From Acidimicrobiales bacterium (lineage in GTDB: Bacteria > Actinomycetota > Acidimicrobiia > Acidimicrobiales > Aldehydirespiratoraceae), in contig JAKMFW010000083.1 of NCBI GenBank assembly GCA_022425325.1, forward strand, positions 1 to 64,000: 64,000 nucleotides of DNA, read 5' to 3'. Of the stretch, positions 42,308-56,000 are shown piece after piece; positions within the stretch are counted from its first letter, which is position 1; each line of letters starts with the position of its first letter. Both the position numbers and the translations under genes were made by a program. The notes beneath the pieces are model-generated. The model worked only from the letters and a program-made list of their open reading frames with translations. It was not told where the DNA came from and did not search any database.

Positions 42308-45168
42308 GCGGTCGCTCCTCTGGTCGGTCCGGACGGGCCGTGCGTCGAAGCCGATACCGCATCGGCGAGTGGGATCCGGATGGGTTCGAGATTCGAGTCC
42401 TCACCTCGTGCAGGGTCGAGCAGATGGAAGACGATGTCGTCGCCGGCGGTGACCTCACCGATGCGGCGACCATGATCGCCGAGGAACGCTCCCACGGCGT
42501 CCCGGTGCTCCGGAGCCACACTGAGCACGAGGCGACCCGGTGCTTCGTTGACAAGCGCAGTGAACGGGTCGAGTCCGTCGAGCGGTACCACCACCGACAC
42601 GCCGAGCCGCGCTGCGATCGCCATCTCGCTGACGGCAACCGCAAGGCCGCCCTCACTGCAGTCATGGGCCGCGGTGACCTTGCCGTCGCAGATCACAGCG
42701 TGGATCGCCCGGTAACGCGGCAGTGGGTCATCGAGCGGGGTGGGCACCCGAGTGGCGCCGAGATCAAAAAGATCCGACGCAAGCGAGCCGCCGAGCGCGC
42801 CTTCGTTCGCGCCGACCAACCAGAGGTCGTCACCGATCTGCATGCCAGCCGAATCGACCGCTCGACGCAGGTCGGGCACGAGGCCGAGCGCCGAGATCAG
42901 CAAGGTGCCGGGGATTGCTTCACCGTCGAACTCGTTGAACAGCGAGTCCTTGCCGGAGATGAACGGCATCCGATAGGCGCGAGCGCCGTCGGTGCAACCC
43001 TGCACGGCGCGAACGAGCGAACCGAGCCGGTCGGGCTTGGTCGGGTCACCCCAACAGAAGTTGTCGAGCACGGCGACCTGATCGGGATCGCCACCGACGG
43101 CCACGAGGTTGCGCACCGCTTCGTCCATCGCGAGCAGTGCCATCGCGCGCGGGTCGTGGCGGCCGACGGACGGGCAGATGCCGTTGGAGAGCACGACGGC
43201 TTTGTGGCCTTCGGTGCCGAGCGGCTTGAGTACCGCTGCGTCGGCGGGACCATCGGCCTCGGGGCCGACATAGGGACGGACCACGGTGCCACCACGGACC
43301 TCGTGGTCGTAGCGGCGGATGATGTCTTCCTTGGAGGCGACGTTCGGATGTGCCAGCAGTTGCAGCACCTGGGCGGCGGTGGGCACGGGGGTGGTGACCT
43401 CGACCGGAGCCGGGTCGGCCCATGCGCCGACGAGCTCCTGACGAGGAATGCCGTCGTGCAGGAACGCCATCGGCATGTCGACCACGCCCGTGTCACCATG
43501 GCGAACCACCAGGCGTTGGTCGCCGGTGAAACGTCCGAGATCGGTCACCTCGACGTCCCATGCGTCGCAGAGCGCCTGGAGCGCTTCGAGCTTGGCGGGC
43601 GGCACCGCGATGACGATGCGCTCTTGGGCTTCGCTGATCCAGATCTCCCATGGCTGCAGACCGGGGTACTTGAGCGGCACGACCGACAGGTCGACCTCGA
43701 CGCCGAGATCCTCACCCATCTCGCCGACCGACGACGAGAACCCGCCGGCGCCACAGTCGGTGATGGCGTTGTAGAGCTTGGCGTCGCGGGCCCGCTCGAT
43801 GACCTCGATCAGGCCCTTTTCGGTGATCGGGTCGCCGATCTGTACGGCGGAGCCGACATGATCGACCGTGGAGGCATCCATACCGGCCGATGAGAACGTG
43901 GCGCCGTGAATGCCATCGCGGCCGACCCGCCCACCGAGGCTGATGATGCGGTCGCCGACCTGCGGCTCGGTCGGGTGCGAGCCGTGCGGGAGGATGCCGA
44001 GGGCACCGCAATAGACCAGCGGGTTGCCGACATAGCCGGGGTCGTAGAGCACCGAGCCGTTGACGGTGGGCAGCCCGAGTTTGTTTCCGTAATCACCGAT
44101 GCCGGCGACGACACCATCGCGGATGCGACGGGGATGCAGCACTCCGGTGGGCAACTCGTCGTCGGGTAGATCGGCCGGACCGAAGCACAGAACATCGGTG
44201 CAGGCGATCGGACGGGCCGACACACCGATGACGTCGCGGACCACACCACCGACGCCGGTGTTGGCGCCGCCGAACGGTTCAAGCGCCGACGGGTGGTTGT
44301 GGGTCTCGACCTTGAACGCAACATCGTGGTGGTCGTCGAAGGCCACGATCCCGGCGTCGTCGACGAACGCCGAACGCAGCCACGGTGGATCGAGTTCCTC
44401 CGTGACCTCACGCAGCGCCGGAAGCAGGCCGTCGTGAAAGCTGACGGTGACCTCGCCGTCGGACGAGGTGTGCGTGAGCGTGATCCGGGCCCGGAACGTC
44501 TTGTGCACACAGTGCTCGGACCAGGTCTGGGCGAGGGTCTCGAGTTCGGCGTCGCTGGGCGGACGTCCCTCGGCGGCGAAGTGCGCCTGGATCGCCTGCA
44601 TTTCGGTCAGATCGAGGGAGAGGACCCGATCCTTGGACAGGCGGAGGAGGTCGTCGTCGCTCAACTCGGCGAGCGGCACGTCGTCGACCCGCACATCGGC
44701 TGCTGCCGCCCCGGCGAACTCGGCAGGCAGCTCACCCTCGGTCGAGATTTCGATGGTGTCGTTCGCGAGCAACCGCCGGGTGAGGGTGGCCACGTCGGTG
44801 TCGGAGAGGTCACCGATGAGGTCGTAGCGACGAGCCGTGACCACCCGGATCTCCGGCAGGCCGAGATTGGCCGCCGCTCGTTCGAGTTCTCGAGCGTCGG
44901 GGTCGGTCGCACCCGGCATCAGCGCCACCTCGACCACACGCCCCTGTGCCGGTGTGACGCCGTCGATCACGGCCTCGTCGACAACGGGGTCGATCAGCAC
45001 TTCCCGACAGAGCCGATCGAGCTCATCGGGGCTCAGCGATCCGTCGACGTGATGCACCCGTGTGACCCGGCACGAGGTCAGCCCATCCACGCCGACCAAC
45101 CGGGCGTTCGCGACGACCGAGCCGCCTCGTGGGTCGTCGGGGGCGGTGACGTCGATGCGCACGGTCAT
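42304..45168 (-). CDS. purL: Phosphoribosylformylglycinamidine synthase PurL with two N-terminal PurS-like modules
   Basis: A 954-residue protein. The PurL core starts near residue 190 ([36 protein letters not shown]-type loops, [14 protein letters not shown]) and spans two AIRS repeats. Ahead of it are two consecutive ~75-residue segments with PurS-like spacing: residues ~1-70 ending [14 protein letters not shown], and ~85-150 with [20 protein letters not shown] ending [10 protein letters not shown]. No separate purS is present. The ATG at 45168 is chosen from a TAGGTT -10 box 8 nt upstream. First gene of the pur operon; divergent from hrpA. Confidence 0.93.
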   Translation of the reverse strand: MTVRIDVTAPDDPRGGSVVANARLVGVDGLTSCRVTRVHHVDGSLSPDELDRLCREVLIDPVVDEAVIDGVTPAQGRVVEVALMPGATDPDARELERAAANLGLPEIRVVTARRYDLIGDLSDTDVATLTRRLLANDTIEISTEGELPAEFAGAAAADVRVDDVPLAELSDDDLLRLSKDRVLSLDLTEMQAIQAHFAAEGRPPSDAELETLAQTWSEHCVHKTFRARITLTHTSSDGEVTVSFHDGLLPALREVTEELDPPWLRSAFVDDAGIVAFDDHHDVAFKVETHNHPSALEPFGGANTGVGGVVRDVIGVSARPIACTDVLCFGPADLPDDELPTGVLHPRRIRDGVVAGIGDYGNKLGLPTVNGSVLYDPGYVGNPLVYCGALGILPHGSHPTEPQVGDRIISLGGRVGRDGIHGATFSSAGMDASTVDHVGSAVQIGDPITEKGLIEVIERARDAKLYNAITDCGAGGFSSSVGEMGEDLGVEVDLSVVPLKYPGLQPWEIWISEAQERIVIAVPPAKLEALQALCDAWDVEVTDLGRFTGDQRLVVRHGDTGVVDMPMAFLHDGIPRQELVGAWADPAPVEVTTPVPTAAQVLQLLAHPNVASKEDIIRRYDHEVRGGTVVRPYVGPEADGPADAAVLKPLGTEGHKAVVLSNGICPSVGRHDPRAMALLAMDEAVRNLVAVGGDPDQVAVLDNFCWGDPTKPDRLGSLVRAVQGCTDGARAYRMPFISGKDSLFNEFDGEAIPGTLLISALGLVPDLRRAVDSAGMQIGDDLWLVGANEGALGGSLASDLFDLGATRVPTPLDDPLPRYRAIHAVICDGKVTAAHDCSEGGLAVAVSEMAIAARLGVSVVVPLDGLDPFTALVNEAPGRLVLSVAPEHRDAVGAFLGDHGRRIGEVTAGDDIVFHLLDPARGEDSNLEPIRIPLADAVSASTHGPSGPTRGATA

Positions 45169-45176
45169 AGGCCTGG

Positions 45177-45182
45177 AACCTA
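45177..45182 (-). promoter_or_regulatory. Leaderless promoter of the purine operon
   Basis: TAGGTT on the minus strand, 8 nt before the purL ATG. A purine riboswitch or PurR leader cannot fit between it and the start codon. Confidence 0.5.
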
Positions 45183-45260
45183 GACGGGCCACCTCCCGCG
45201 CGGTTGGCATTCCGACGCTTTCCACAGGCCGGAATTATCCGACCGTTCAGCAGACGTTTT

Positions 45261-45281
45261 CGAGCCATCGAGACCGGCTCG
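45261..45281. repeat. Inverted repeat in the purL-hrpA intergenic region
   Basis: CGAGCC-atcgagacc-GGCTCG: 6-bp arms, 9-nt spacer, 22 bp upstream of the hrpA -10 box and 78 bp upstream of that of purL. A possible operator for either gene; otherwise nothing else stands out in this 148-bp gap. Confidence 0.3.
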
Positions 45282-45303
45282 CCTGGCGCGCCTCATTCCT
45301 GCC

Positions 45304-45309
45304 TACCGT
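45304..45309 (+). promoter_or_regulatory. Leaderless -10 box of hrpA
   Basis: TACCGT, 7 nt before the ATG at 45317, with no ribosome-binding sequence between. Confidence 0.5.
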
Positions 45310-45316
45310 TGACCCC

Positions 45317-49078
<3,762 letters not shown>

Positions 49079-49099
49079 GTTGCTGCGGGAGTGACCGCC

Positions 49100-49105
49100 T
49101 AGCGT
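49100..49105 (+). promoter_or_regulatory. Leaderless -10 box of the PaaI-type thioesterase gene
   Basis: TAGCGT, 7 nt before the ATG at 49113 and 21 nt after the hrpA stop, suggesting the gene has its own transcript. Confidence 0.45.
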
Positions 49106-49112
49106 CTCGGAC

Positions 49113-49502
49113 ATGACCGATGAATGGACAGCGCCAGAGTTCGGGCTCAAGGCAGCGCTCGGCTTTGCGCTCGAGAACCGAGACGGCCACTCGATTGCGG
49201 TGCTCGAGATCTCGGATGTGCATCTCAACCCCAATGGCGTGGTCCACGGCGCCGTGCCGTTCACGATGATGGACACCGCCATGGGTGGCGCAGTGATGAA
49301 CACGATCGACGACGGTCGTCGGTGCGCGACCATCGAGATGCAGACCCGCTATCACCGGCCCGTCGCCGCCGGAACGCTCACGGCGACCGCCGAAGTGGTC
49401 ACCTCTGGGCGTCGGGTCGTACACCTGCGAGCCGAGACTCGCGATGGCGACGACCGCTTGGTCGCAAGCGCAACGGCGAGCTTCGCGATCTTCGAGCCCT
49501 GA
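49113..49502 (+). CDS. PaaI-family hotdog thioesterase
   Basis: A 129-residue hotdog-fold protein: LNPNGVVHGAVPFTMMDTAMGGAV carries the family HGG-like segment (here HGA) and the active-site Asp region, and TIEMQTRYHRPVAAGTL follows. Typical length for PaaI/YdiI acyl-CoA thioesterases such as phenylacetyl-CoA or DHNA-CoA thioesterase. A menaquinone role is conceivable because menA and menG are within 17 kb, but not supported by position. Function beyond thioesterase is unknown. Confidence 0.85.
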   Translation: MTDEWTAPEFGLKAALGFALENRDGHSIAVLEISDVHLNPNGVVHGAVPFTMMDTAMGGAVMNTIDDGRRCATIEMQTRYHRPVAAGTLTATAEVVTSGRRVVHLRAETRDGDDRLVASATASFAIFEP

Positions 49503-49543
49503 CGTTCAGCCTTCGCGGAAACCGCAGTAGGCCCCGATGAGCG

Positions 49544-49981
49544 TCACCTGGCTGCCTCGATCGTGAGCGAAGCAAGCCCTTGAAGCCGCACGGCGATGGC
49601 CTCTCGTGCCGTCTTCCACGTCCAGAACGCCGGCCCTCGGTGTTCGAGCTGTGGCCGAAGCGCCTCCAGGAACGGCATCACTGCGGCCGGGCGCCCTACC
49701 GGCAGCTCGGCTCGAACCACCTCGCCGTCGGTCGGGCCGGGTCGGACGAAGCAGCCCACACCGAAGAGATCGTCGATGATCGCGTGGAGCTCAGCGAGGT
49801 CCCCGGCGCCACGAACCACCGCGCCGGGCGGCACGAGGTCACCACCGAAACGAGCATCGACCGCGCCCGCATCGAGCCACGAGCGCGCCGGATCGACCGG
49901 CTCGACGAGCTGCCGGTACGCCAGACGGACGACGGGATCGTCGAGGCTCAGGCGGCCTTCTCGAGGATGTGCACACCGCAC
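49544..49981 (-). CDS. Hypothetical protein at the 3' end of the thiolase operon
   Basis: A 145-residue frame with actinobacterial codon bias: GC-rich third positions and no obvious complement partner gene. The predicted protein is soluble, Asp/Ala/Pro-rich, with DDPVVRLAYRQLVEPVDPARSW near the start and GPAFWTWKTAREAIAVRLQG near the end. No family recognised. The GTG at 49981 would overlap the thiolase gene by 34 nt; a later start near the thiolase stop is possible, since conserved-looking sequence begins around LSLDDP. Same strand and direct continuation of the thiolase transcript. Confidence 0.55.
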   Translation of the reverse strand: MRCAHPREGRLSLDDPVVRLAYRQLVEPVDPARSWLDAGAVDARFGGDLVPPGAVVRGAGDLAELHAIIDDLFGVGCFVRPGPTDGEVVRAELPVGRPAAVMPFLEALRPQLEHRGPAFWTWKTAREAIAVRLQGLASLTIEAAR

Positions 49982-51201
49982 GCCGAGCCGAGACCGATCA
50001 CGTGGGCGAGGCCGACCTTGGCGCCCTTCACCTGGCGATCGCCCGCCTCGCCACGAAGGTGGGTAGCGACTTCGTAGATATTGGCGATGCCGGTCGCGCC
50101 GATCGGGTGACCCTTGGAAATCAGGCCGCCCGACACATTGACCGGCGTGCGGCCGTCGCGGAACGGCGCACCGGAGTCGATGAAGTCACCGGCCCCGCCG
50201 GGCTCGCACAGGCCGAGGTTGTCGTAGTGGATCAACTCGGCGGTAGCGAAGCAGTCGTGGAGTTCGACGAGGTCGAGATCGTCGGGCCCAACCCCCGCCT
50301 GCTCATAGGCCTGAGCCGCAGCATTGCGGGTGAGCGTGTTGACGTCGGGCTGGACCTGGGCCGACGATGTCCACGGGTCCGACGTCAAGATGGAAGCGGA
50401 AATCTTTACGGCCCGCTTCTGGACCTTCTTCGGCATCGACTTGAGCCGCTCGCCGGAAACGAGCACCGCGGCCGCCGCCCCATCGCCGGTCGGGCAACAC
50501 ATGAGCAGGGTGTTCGGGTAACTCATCACGGGCGCGCCCATGACCTCGTCGAGGCTGAACTCCTTCTGGTACTGGGCCAGCGGGTTGAGTGTCGAATGCA
50601 GGTGGTTCTTGTACGCGACCTTGGCGAATTGCTCGAAGCCGACACCGTCGTTTTCGTAGGCGTACGCCATGCCCGCCTGCGCGAACACGCCTGGCATGCC
50701 GGCCGTGCCGATGTACCCGTCGGTTCCGGTGACGGCGCCATAGCGGCCTGACGGCGCAAAGACCTTGGCCTCCTTCTTCGAGCCTGCTCCACCGAGCAGC
50801 CCCATCTTCCCCATCTGCTCGACACCGACGGCGAGACCCATGTCGGCTTCGCCTGCCTTGATCGACAGCATCACGGTGCGCAGCGCCGTCGCACCGGTCG
50901 CGCAGGCGTTCGAGACGTTGTAGGCGGGGATCCCCGTCTGCCCGATCTGCTTCTGCACCTGCTGGGCCATGCCCGATGACGCCTGGAAGAGCGTGCCCGC
51001 AGCGAACACATCCATGTCGTGGATGGTGACGCCGCCGTCCTGGAGGGCGGCGATCGCGCTCATGGACGCGAGATCCACTGCGTCGTGGTCCGGGTAGCGC
51101 CCGAACTTTGTCATGTGGGTACCAAGAACCCAGACCGAATCGTCATCGATCATCGGGCCGGATGTCTTCGGCTTTGTCTTGCCCTTTGCGGACTTCGCCA
51201 T
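49948..51201 (-). CDS. Thiolase family protein (acetyl-CoA acetyltransferase / SCP2-thiolase-like)
   Basis: A 417-residue thiolase fold. The nucleophile Cys100 is in NVSNACATGA, with ELHDCFATAEL and GGLISKGHPIGATG (catalytic His) later. The lysine-rich N-terminal tail (about 15 residues) is unusual. This type, paired with a DUF35 zinc-ribbon protein, is found in actinobacterial steroid and fatty-acid side-chain degradation and in 3-ketoacyl-CoA cleavage. GAGGAGG lies 7 nt before the ATG, so translation here uses a ribosome site. Follows the DUF35 gene by 12 nt. Confidence 0.9.
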   Translation of the reverse strand: MAKSAKGKTKPKTSGPMIDDDSVWVLGTHMTKFGRYPDHDAVDLASMSAIAALQDGGVTIHDMDVFAAGTLFQASSGMAQQVQKQIGQTGIPAYNVSNACATGATALRTVMLSIKAGEADMGLAVGVEQMGKMGLLGGAGSKKEAKVFAPSGRYGAVTGTDGYIGTAGMPGVFAQAGMAYAYENDGVGFEQFAKVAYKNHLHSTLNPLAQYQKEFSLDEVMGAPVMSYPNTLLMCCPTGDGAAAAVLVSGERLKSMPKKVQKRAVKISASILTSDPWTSSAQVQPDVNTLTRNAAAQAYEQAGVGPDDLDLVELHDCFATAELIHYDNLGLCEPGGAGDFIDSGAPFRDGRTPVNVSGGLISKGHPIGATGIANIYEVATHLRGEAGDRQVKGAKVGLAHVIGLGSACGVHILEKAA

Positions 51202-51213
51202 GGTGCTGCCTCC

Positions 51214-51612
51214 TCAGGCGGGCTCGTAGCCGAACGCGATGGCTTCGGTGCCTTCATCGTCGGTGCCAATCGAATAGGTGGTGAGCTTGACCTTCATGCC
51301 GAGCTTCACCCGCTCGGGGTCCGGCTCACAGTTGACGACGTTGGATCGCACGCTCGTGCCGTCGTCGGTCTCGATGATCGCCGACACGTACGGCGCCGGG
51401 ATGCCCGGAGCGGCGCGGTGGACGATGGTGAACGACGTGACCACACCCTGATTGCGGACGCGTGCGTTCTCGAACTCCTGGGCGCCGCAGTTACCGCATG
51501 CGATGCGTCGGTCGAAGAACCGGGCACCACACGAGGTGCACGCCTTGGCCTTGAGATAGGGCCGGGCACCGATGTGCAGATAGTCGACGAGGGGGACCTG
51601 CTTGACGGTCAT
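51214..51612 (-). CDS. DUF35 / OB-fold zinc-ribbon protein, thiolase partner
   Basis: A 132-residue protein with a rubredoxin-like zinc ribbon (Cys25, Cys28, Cys39, Cys42 in CTSCG and CGNCG) and a C-terminal OB fold (VVTSFTIVHRAAPG, YVSAIIETDDGT). Known DUF35 proteins bind thiolases and provide part of the acyl-CoA site. The ATG at 51612 (MTVKQVP) is preferred to an upstream in-frame start. Directly before the thiolase gene. Confidence 0.88.
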   Translation of the reverse strand: MTVKQVPLVDYLHIGARPYLKAKACTSCGARFFDRRIACGNCGAQEFENARVRNQGVVTSFTIVHRAAPGIPAPYVSAIIETDDGTSVRSNVVNCEPDPERVKLGMKVKLTTYSIGTDDEGTEAIAFGYEPA

Positions 51613-51663
51613 CTCACTCCGTGGGTCGGGAACGCCCAACGGTAGTTCCTGCCGGTGGGGTGA

Positions 51664-52263
51664 TCACCAATCCCCGCGGTGCACGACCGTGTCGAACGGT
51701 GGCCGCTTCCGGCCTGCGGACATCGATGGGCGATCCGGAGCGGGATGGCCGAGCGAGATGGTTCCGATCGCGCGAAACCCATCGGGGACGCCGAACTCGC
51801 TCCGCACATCGTCCTCATGTTCGAACAGGCCGAAGAGCAACGCCCCGAGGCCGGCATCTGCGGCTGCGAGCAGGATGGTCATGGCCGCAGCGCCCCCATC
51901 GACCCACCAGTACGGCACCGACCAGGCGTCCGAGCCCTCGCCGAGCCCGGTGCGCACTTTGTCGGCTTCGCTGTATCGACGCACATAAGCACCCGGCTCC
52001 ACCCACGGGATGACCAAGACGGGAGCGTCGAGGAGCTGGGGCCACGGGAACGACGGCCGCGTGTCGACGGGGAGGGTGGTGTCCCAGTAGCGGGCGACGT
52101 CGGCACCGTCGAGCACGAGAAACTGCAGCGAGTCGGTCTTGCCGGCAGAGGGTCCACGACGGGCGAGATCGAGAATCTCATCGACGATGAGGGCGTCGAC
52201 CGGCTCGGCCGTGTAGGCGCGAGTCATCCTACGCCCTCGAACCAGGCGGCCGAAATCGCTCAC
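51664..52263 (-). CDS. Nitroreductase family FMN-dependent oxidoreductase
   Basis: A 199-residue protein: RGRRMTRAYTAEPVD at the start (FMN phosphate site), ARRGPSAGKTDSLQFLV, and the C-terminal AIGTISLGHPAPDRP with DVRSEFGVPDGFR. Members reduce nitro groups, flavins, quinones or act in F420/FMN chemistry; no specific substrate is shown. GTG start. It lies 51 nt upstream of the DUF35-thiolase pair on the same strand, so it may be co-expressed. Confidence 0.85.
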   Translation of the reverse strand: MSDFGRLVRGRRMTRAYTAEPVDALIVDEILDLARRGPSAGKTDSLQFLVLDGADVARYWDTTLPVDTRPSFPWPQLLDAPVLVIPWVEPGAYVRRYSEADKVRTGLGEGSDAWSVPYWWVDGGAAAMTILLAAADAGLGALLFGLFEHEDDVRSEFGVPDGFRAIGTISLGHPAPDRPSMSAGRKRPPFDTVVHRGDW

Positions 52264-52285
52264 GATCGTGATCCCCGGACGGAGA

Positions 52286-52954
52286 TCAGAGGAGCTTCTC
52301 GAGATCCTCGGTCATCGCCCAACCGAAGGCGATCAGCGTGTCGCCGGCGTCGATGTCGAGATCGGCGAACTGGGCGATGACAGCGGGATCGACCTTCTCG
52401 GGCTTCGAGCTCTCATGGTCGAGCACGACTGCCTGGCTGCCGTCGCCGCGCACGGTGAAGACACGGTCCTCGTACTTGGAGGCACCGATGCCGAAGCGCT
52501 TGGCGAGGCGACGCCCCCAGGCCCGTTCCTCGCCCGAGGCCTTGTGGCCAGGCCGCGGCACGATGTCGGTCAGGCTCTTGTAGGCCTCGAACGCGCCGGC
52601 GTCGTTCATCTGGGCGCCGACCAGGACGTCCTCGTCGGGGAAGGCGAGCACGGAGCGGCGCAGTTGGTCGGTGACGATCGCCCGCAGGACCGTGTCGCGC
52701 TTCGTGTTGCGACAGATGTGGGCGGCGCCGACGAGCACACTCGGCGTGCCGCCGATGCGTTCCAGGGTGCAGAACGAGAAGCCCCGAACCTTGCCGCCCT
52801 CGCTTGCCACGGTGCACAGGACCCATGCCTCGGCCTGCTTCGAGAGCATCCCGACCTCGAAGGCATTGGTGGAGTCAGCGCAAAGATCCGCCATCTCGGC
52901 GAGCTCAGCGTCGCTCAGCGCCGTGCAGTCCTTGGTGTCGACCTCGATTGCCAT
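52286..52954 (-). CDS. Hypothetical protein, possibly GNAT-like
   Basis: A 222-residue soluble protein, from the ATG of MAIEVDTKD. The centre (VRGFSFCTLERIGGTPSVLVGAA, then TVLRAIVTDQLRRSVLAFP and VLVGAQMNDAGAFEAYKSL) has the strand-helix pattern of an N-acetyltransferase, but the acetyl-CoA loop is not clear. No function assigned. It is 22 nt upstream of the nitroreductase gene on the same strand. An in-frame start six codons earlier also exists. Confidence 0.65.
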   Translation of the reverse strand: MAIEVDTKDCTALSDAELAEMADLCADSTNAFEVGMLSKQAEAWVLCTVASEGGKVRGFSFCTLERIGGTPSVLVGAAHICRNTKRDTVLRAIVTDQLRRSVLAFPDEDVLVGAQMNDAGAFEAYKSLTDIVPRPGHKASGEERAWGRRLAKRFGIGASKYEDRVFTVRGDGSQAVVLDHESSKPEKVDPAVIAQFADLDIDAGDTLIAFGWAMTEDLEKLL

Positions 52955-53066
52955 GCGATAAACCCCGCTCACTCGCCTCGTTACAGCCCAATCAGTTTTC
53001 AGGGGGAATGCGCGATTCGCAACCTGGGCGCCGCGCTTCGTTGCGGATCAACCCGGCGCCAGAGCA

Positions 53067-53089
53067 CCCGCCGGGGGACGTACGGCGGG
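53067..53089 (-). terminator. Hairpin downstream of dnaE
   Basis: CCCGCCG (53067-53073) pairs with CGGCGGG (53083-53089), 7 bp with a 9-nt loop, 10 nt after the dnaE stop. No T-tract. The rest of the 144-bp gap holds no gene I can support. Confidence 0.45.
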
Positions 53090-53098
53090 TTGTCGGCC

Positions 53099-56000
53099 TC
53101 AGACGAGGATCGAGTCGGGACCGAATGCGACCCGAAGTTCGGCCACCACCCCGTTTGCGCTGTTGACCGCGAAATCATCCGGAAGGCGCAGCACCTGGCG
53201 ATCGGAGAGATGCAACTCGACCGGGGCGTCCCCCGGATGTGCGCTCAGGATCAGCTTCAGCTCATCGATGCGCTCGGGCTTCTGGTTCTCGGCGGACAGC
53301 CGCAGCCGGACGGGCGCGTTGTCGCTCAGGTCTTCGACGATCTCGATGTCCTGGGCGAACATCTTCGGCAGGTCACCGTCGTTCTCGGTGCGTCCCCGGA
53401 CCAGGACGATCGCATCGTCCTGGAGCTTCGGGCCGTGCTCTTGCATCGTGCGGGGGAAGACCATGACCTCGACCGAACCCTCAAGATCCTCGAGCTCGAA
53501 TACCGCCATTAGGTCGCCCTTGCGGGTCCACTTGCGCTGCAGGTTGGTGATCACCCCGCCGACCTTGACGATCGCTCCGTCGGGGGTGTCGGCCAGCCCG
53601 GCCACCCCGGTGTCGGCCTTGCGCCGAACCTGCGCCTCGAAACCGAGCAGCGGATGGTCAGAGATGTAGAGGCCGAGCATCTCCTTTTCGTTCGCAAGGC
53701 GAGGCATCTTCTCGAACTCGACATCAGGAATCGACGGTCGTTCGTCGAAGGACGGGCCATCGTCGAGTTCGCCGAACAGCGACATGACCCCCATGTCGTG
53801 CTCCTTACGGCGCTGCACCGTCAGGTCGATGATCTGCTCGTACACCTGCAGCAGACCCTTCCGGGGATGACCGAGGCAGTCGAACGCGCCACCCTTGATC
53901 AGCGACTCGATCGTGCGCTTGTTGAGCGCCTCGATCTCGACCCGCTCGACGAAATCGATGAACGACTCGAAGGGGCCGCCCTCGTTCCGGGCAGCGAGAA
54001 TCTTCTCGACGATGCCCTCACCGACGTTCCGGATCGCCGACATTCCGAAGATGATGCTGCCCGGGGCGGTGCCCCGCTGCTCGCTTCCCTCGGCGTAGGG
54101 ACCACCGTCCCAGTCGGGGTTGGGCACCGGCGTGAAGTCCATTTCCGACCGGTTGATGTCGGGCACCTCGACGTCGATACCCATGAGGCGGCACTCGTTG
54201 AGATACACCGCTGCGGACTCGAGCTTGCTCTTCACCGACGTCAGCAGTGCCGACAGGTACTCGACCGGATGGTTCGCCTTGAGGTAGGCGATCTGGTACG
54301 CCACATAGCCGTAGCCGTAGGAGTGCGACTTGTTGAAGGCGTAGTCGGCGAACTGCGCAATGATGTCGAACATCTCGACGGCGAGCGACTGGTCGTAGCC
54401 CTGGTCGACCACACCGGTGGTGAACTTCTCCCGCTCCTTCTCCATCGCTTCGCGGATCTTCTTGCCCATCGCCTTGCGGAGGGAGTCCGCCTCGGCGAGT
54501 GAGTAGCCCGCGAACTTCTGCGCCATTCGCATGACGCTCTCCTGATAGATCATCAGGCCATAGGTGTCGCCGAGCAGCTCCTCGGCGTCGGGGTGGATGA
54601 ACTCGACCGGCTTTCGCCCGTTCTTGCGGTCGGCGTAGTCGTTGTGCATGTTCGCCGCCATCGGGCCGGGCCGATAGAGGGCGACGAGGGCGGCGACATC
54701 GTCGAACGAGTCGGGGGCGAGCGAGCGGATCAGGGCCCGCATGGGCGAGGACTCAAGCTGGAACACCCCGATGGTGTCGCCTCGCTTGAGCAGTTCGAAG
54801 GTCGGGCGATCGTCGAGCTCGATGGCGTCGATGTCGAGCTCAACGCCCTTCGTGTCCTTGATCAACTCGAGACAGTCGGAGATGACGTCGAGGTTTCGCA
54901 GGCCCAGGAAGTCCATCTTGAGCAGCCCGAGATCCTCAACGCCGTGCATCTCGTACTGGGTGACGACCGGCGCCTCCTCGATGGGCTTGCCGGACTCGGG
55001 CTTGCGCTGGATCGGGAGGTACTCGGTGAGCGGATCGTTGGTGATCACCACGGCGGCAGCGTGGATGCCGTCCTGACGGCGCAGACCCTCGAGGCCCTTG
55101 GCGACATCGACGACCCGGGCGACATCGGCGTCGGTGTTGACCATGTCGCGAAGCTCGCCCGCGGACTTGTAGCCGTCGAGATACTTCGGGTGCTCTTCGA
55201 AGCAGTACTTCAGCGGGGTGTCCCGGCCCATGATCAGCGGAGGCATCGCCTTCGCGACCTTGTCGCCAACGGAGTAGGGGTAGCCGAGCACGCGGGCCGC
55301 GTCGCGCACGGCGGCTCGGGCCTTGATCTGGCTGAAGGTCACGATCTGGGCGACACAGTCACGGCCGTACATGTCAGCGGCGTAGCGGATCATGTTGTCG
55401 CGGTAGCGGGTGTCGAAGTCCATGTCGATGTCGGGCATCGACACGCGCGACGGGTTGAGAAAGCGCTCGAAGAGGAGGTCGTACTCGATCGGGTCGAGAT
55501 CGGTGATCCAGAGCGTGTAGGCCACCGCACAGCCAGCGGCGGAGCCGCGACCGGGCCCGACTCGGATGTCGTTGTCGCGGGCGTAGCGGATGAGATCCCA
55601 GGTGATGAGGAAGTACGCCGAGAACCCCATGTTGTCGATAACGCCGAGTTCGTAGTCGAGACGTTCGACGACCTCGTCGCTGAGGTTGGCCCCCCAACGT
55701 TTGTGGGCGCCTTCGTGCGTGAGGTGGCGGAGGTACTCGGTGTCGGTCGCGAAGCCTTCGGGCAGCGGGAACTCGGGTAGCTGCGGTTTGCCGAACTCGA
55801 TCTCGACATCGCAGCGTTCGGCGATCCACAGCGTGTTGTCGCACGCTTCGGGGACCTCGCCGAAGAGTCGGCGCATCTCACCGGCGGTCTTGATGTAATG
55901 GCCGTCGCCGTGGAACTTGAAGCGATCGGTGTCGCTGAGCAGCGATCCGGTCTGCACGCACAACAGGGCGTCGTGGGCCTCGGCGTCGTGCTGATGGGTG

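Noticed and set aside
45183-45303. Purine riboswitch or PurR box ahead of purL
   Set aside because: The purL -10 box is 8 nt from its ATG so there is no leader RNA, and no recognisable PurR box was seen; only a weak 6-bp inverted repeat.
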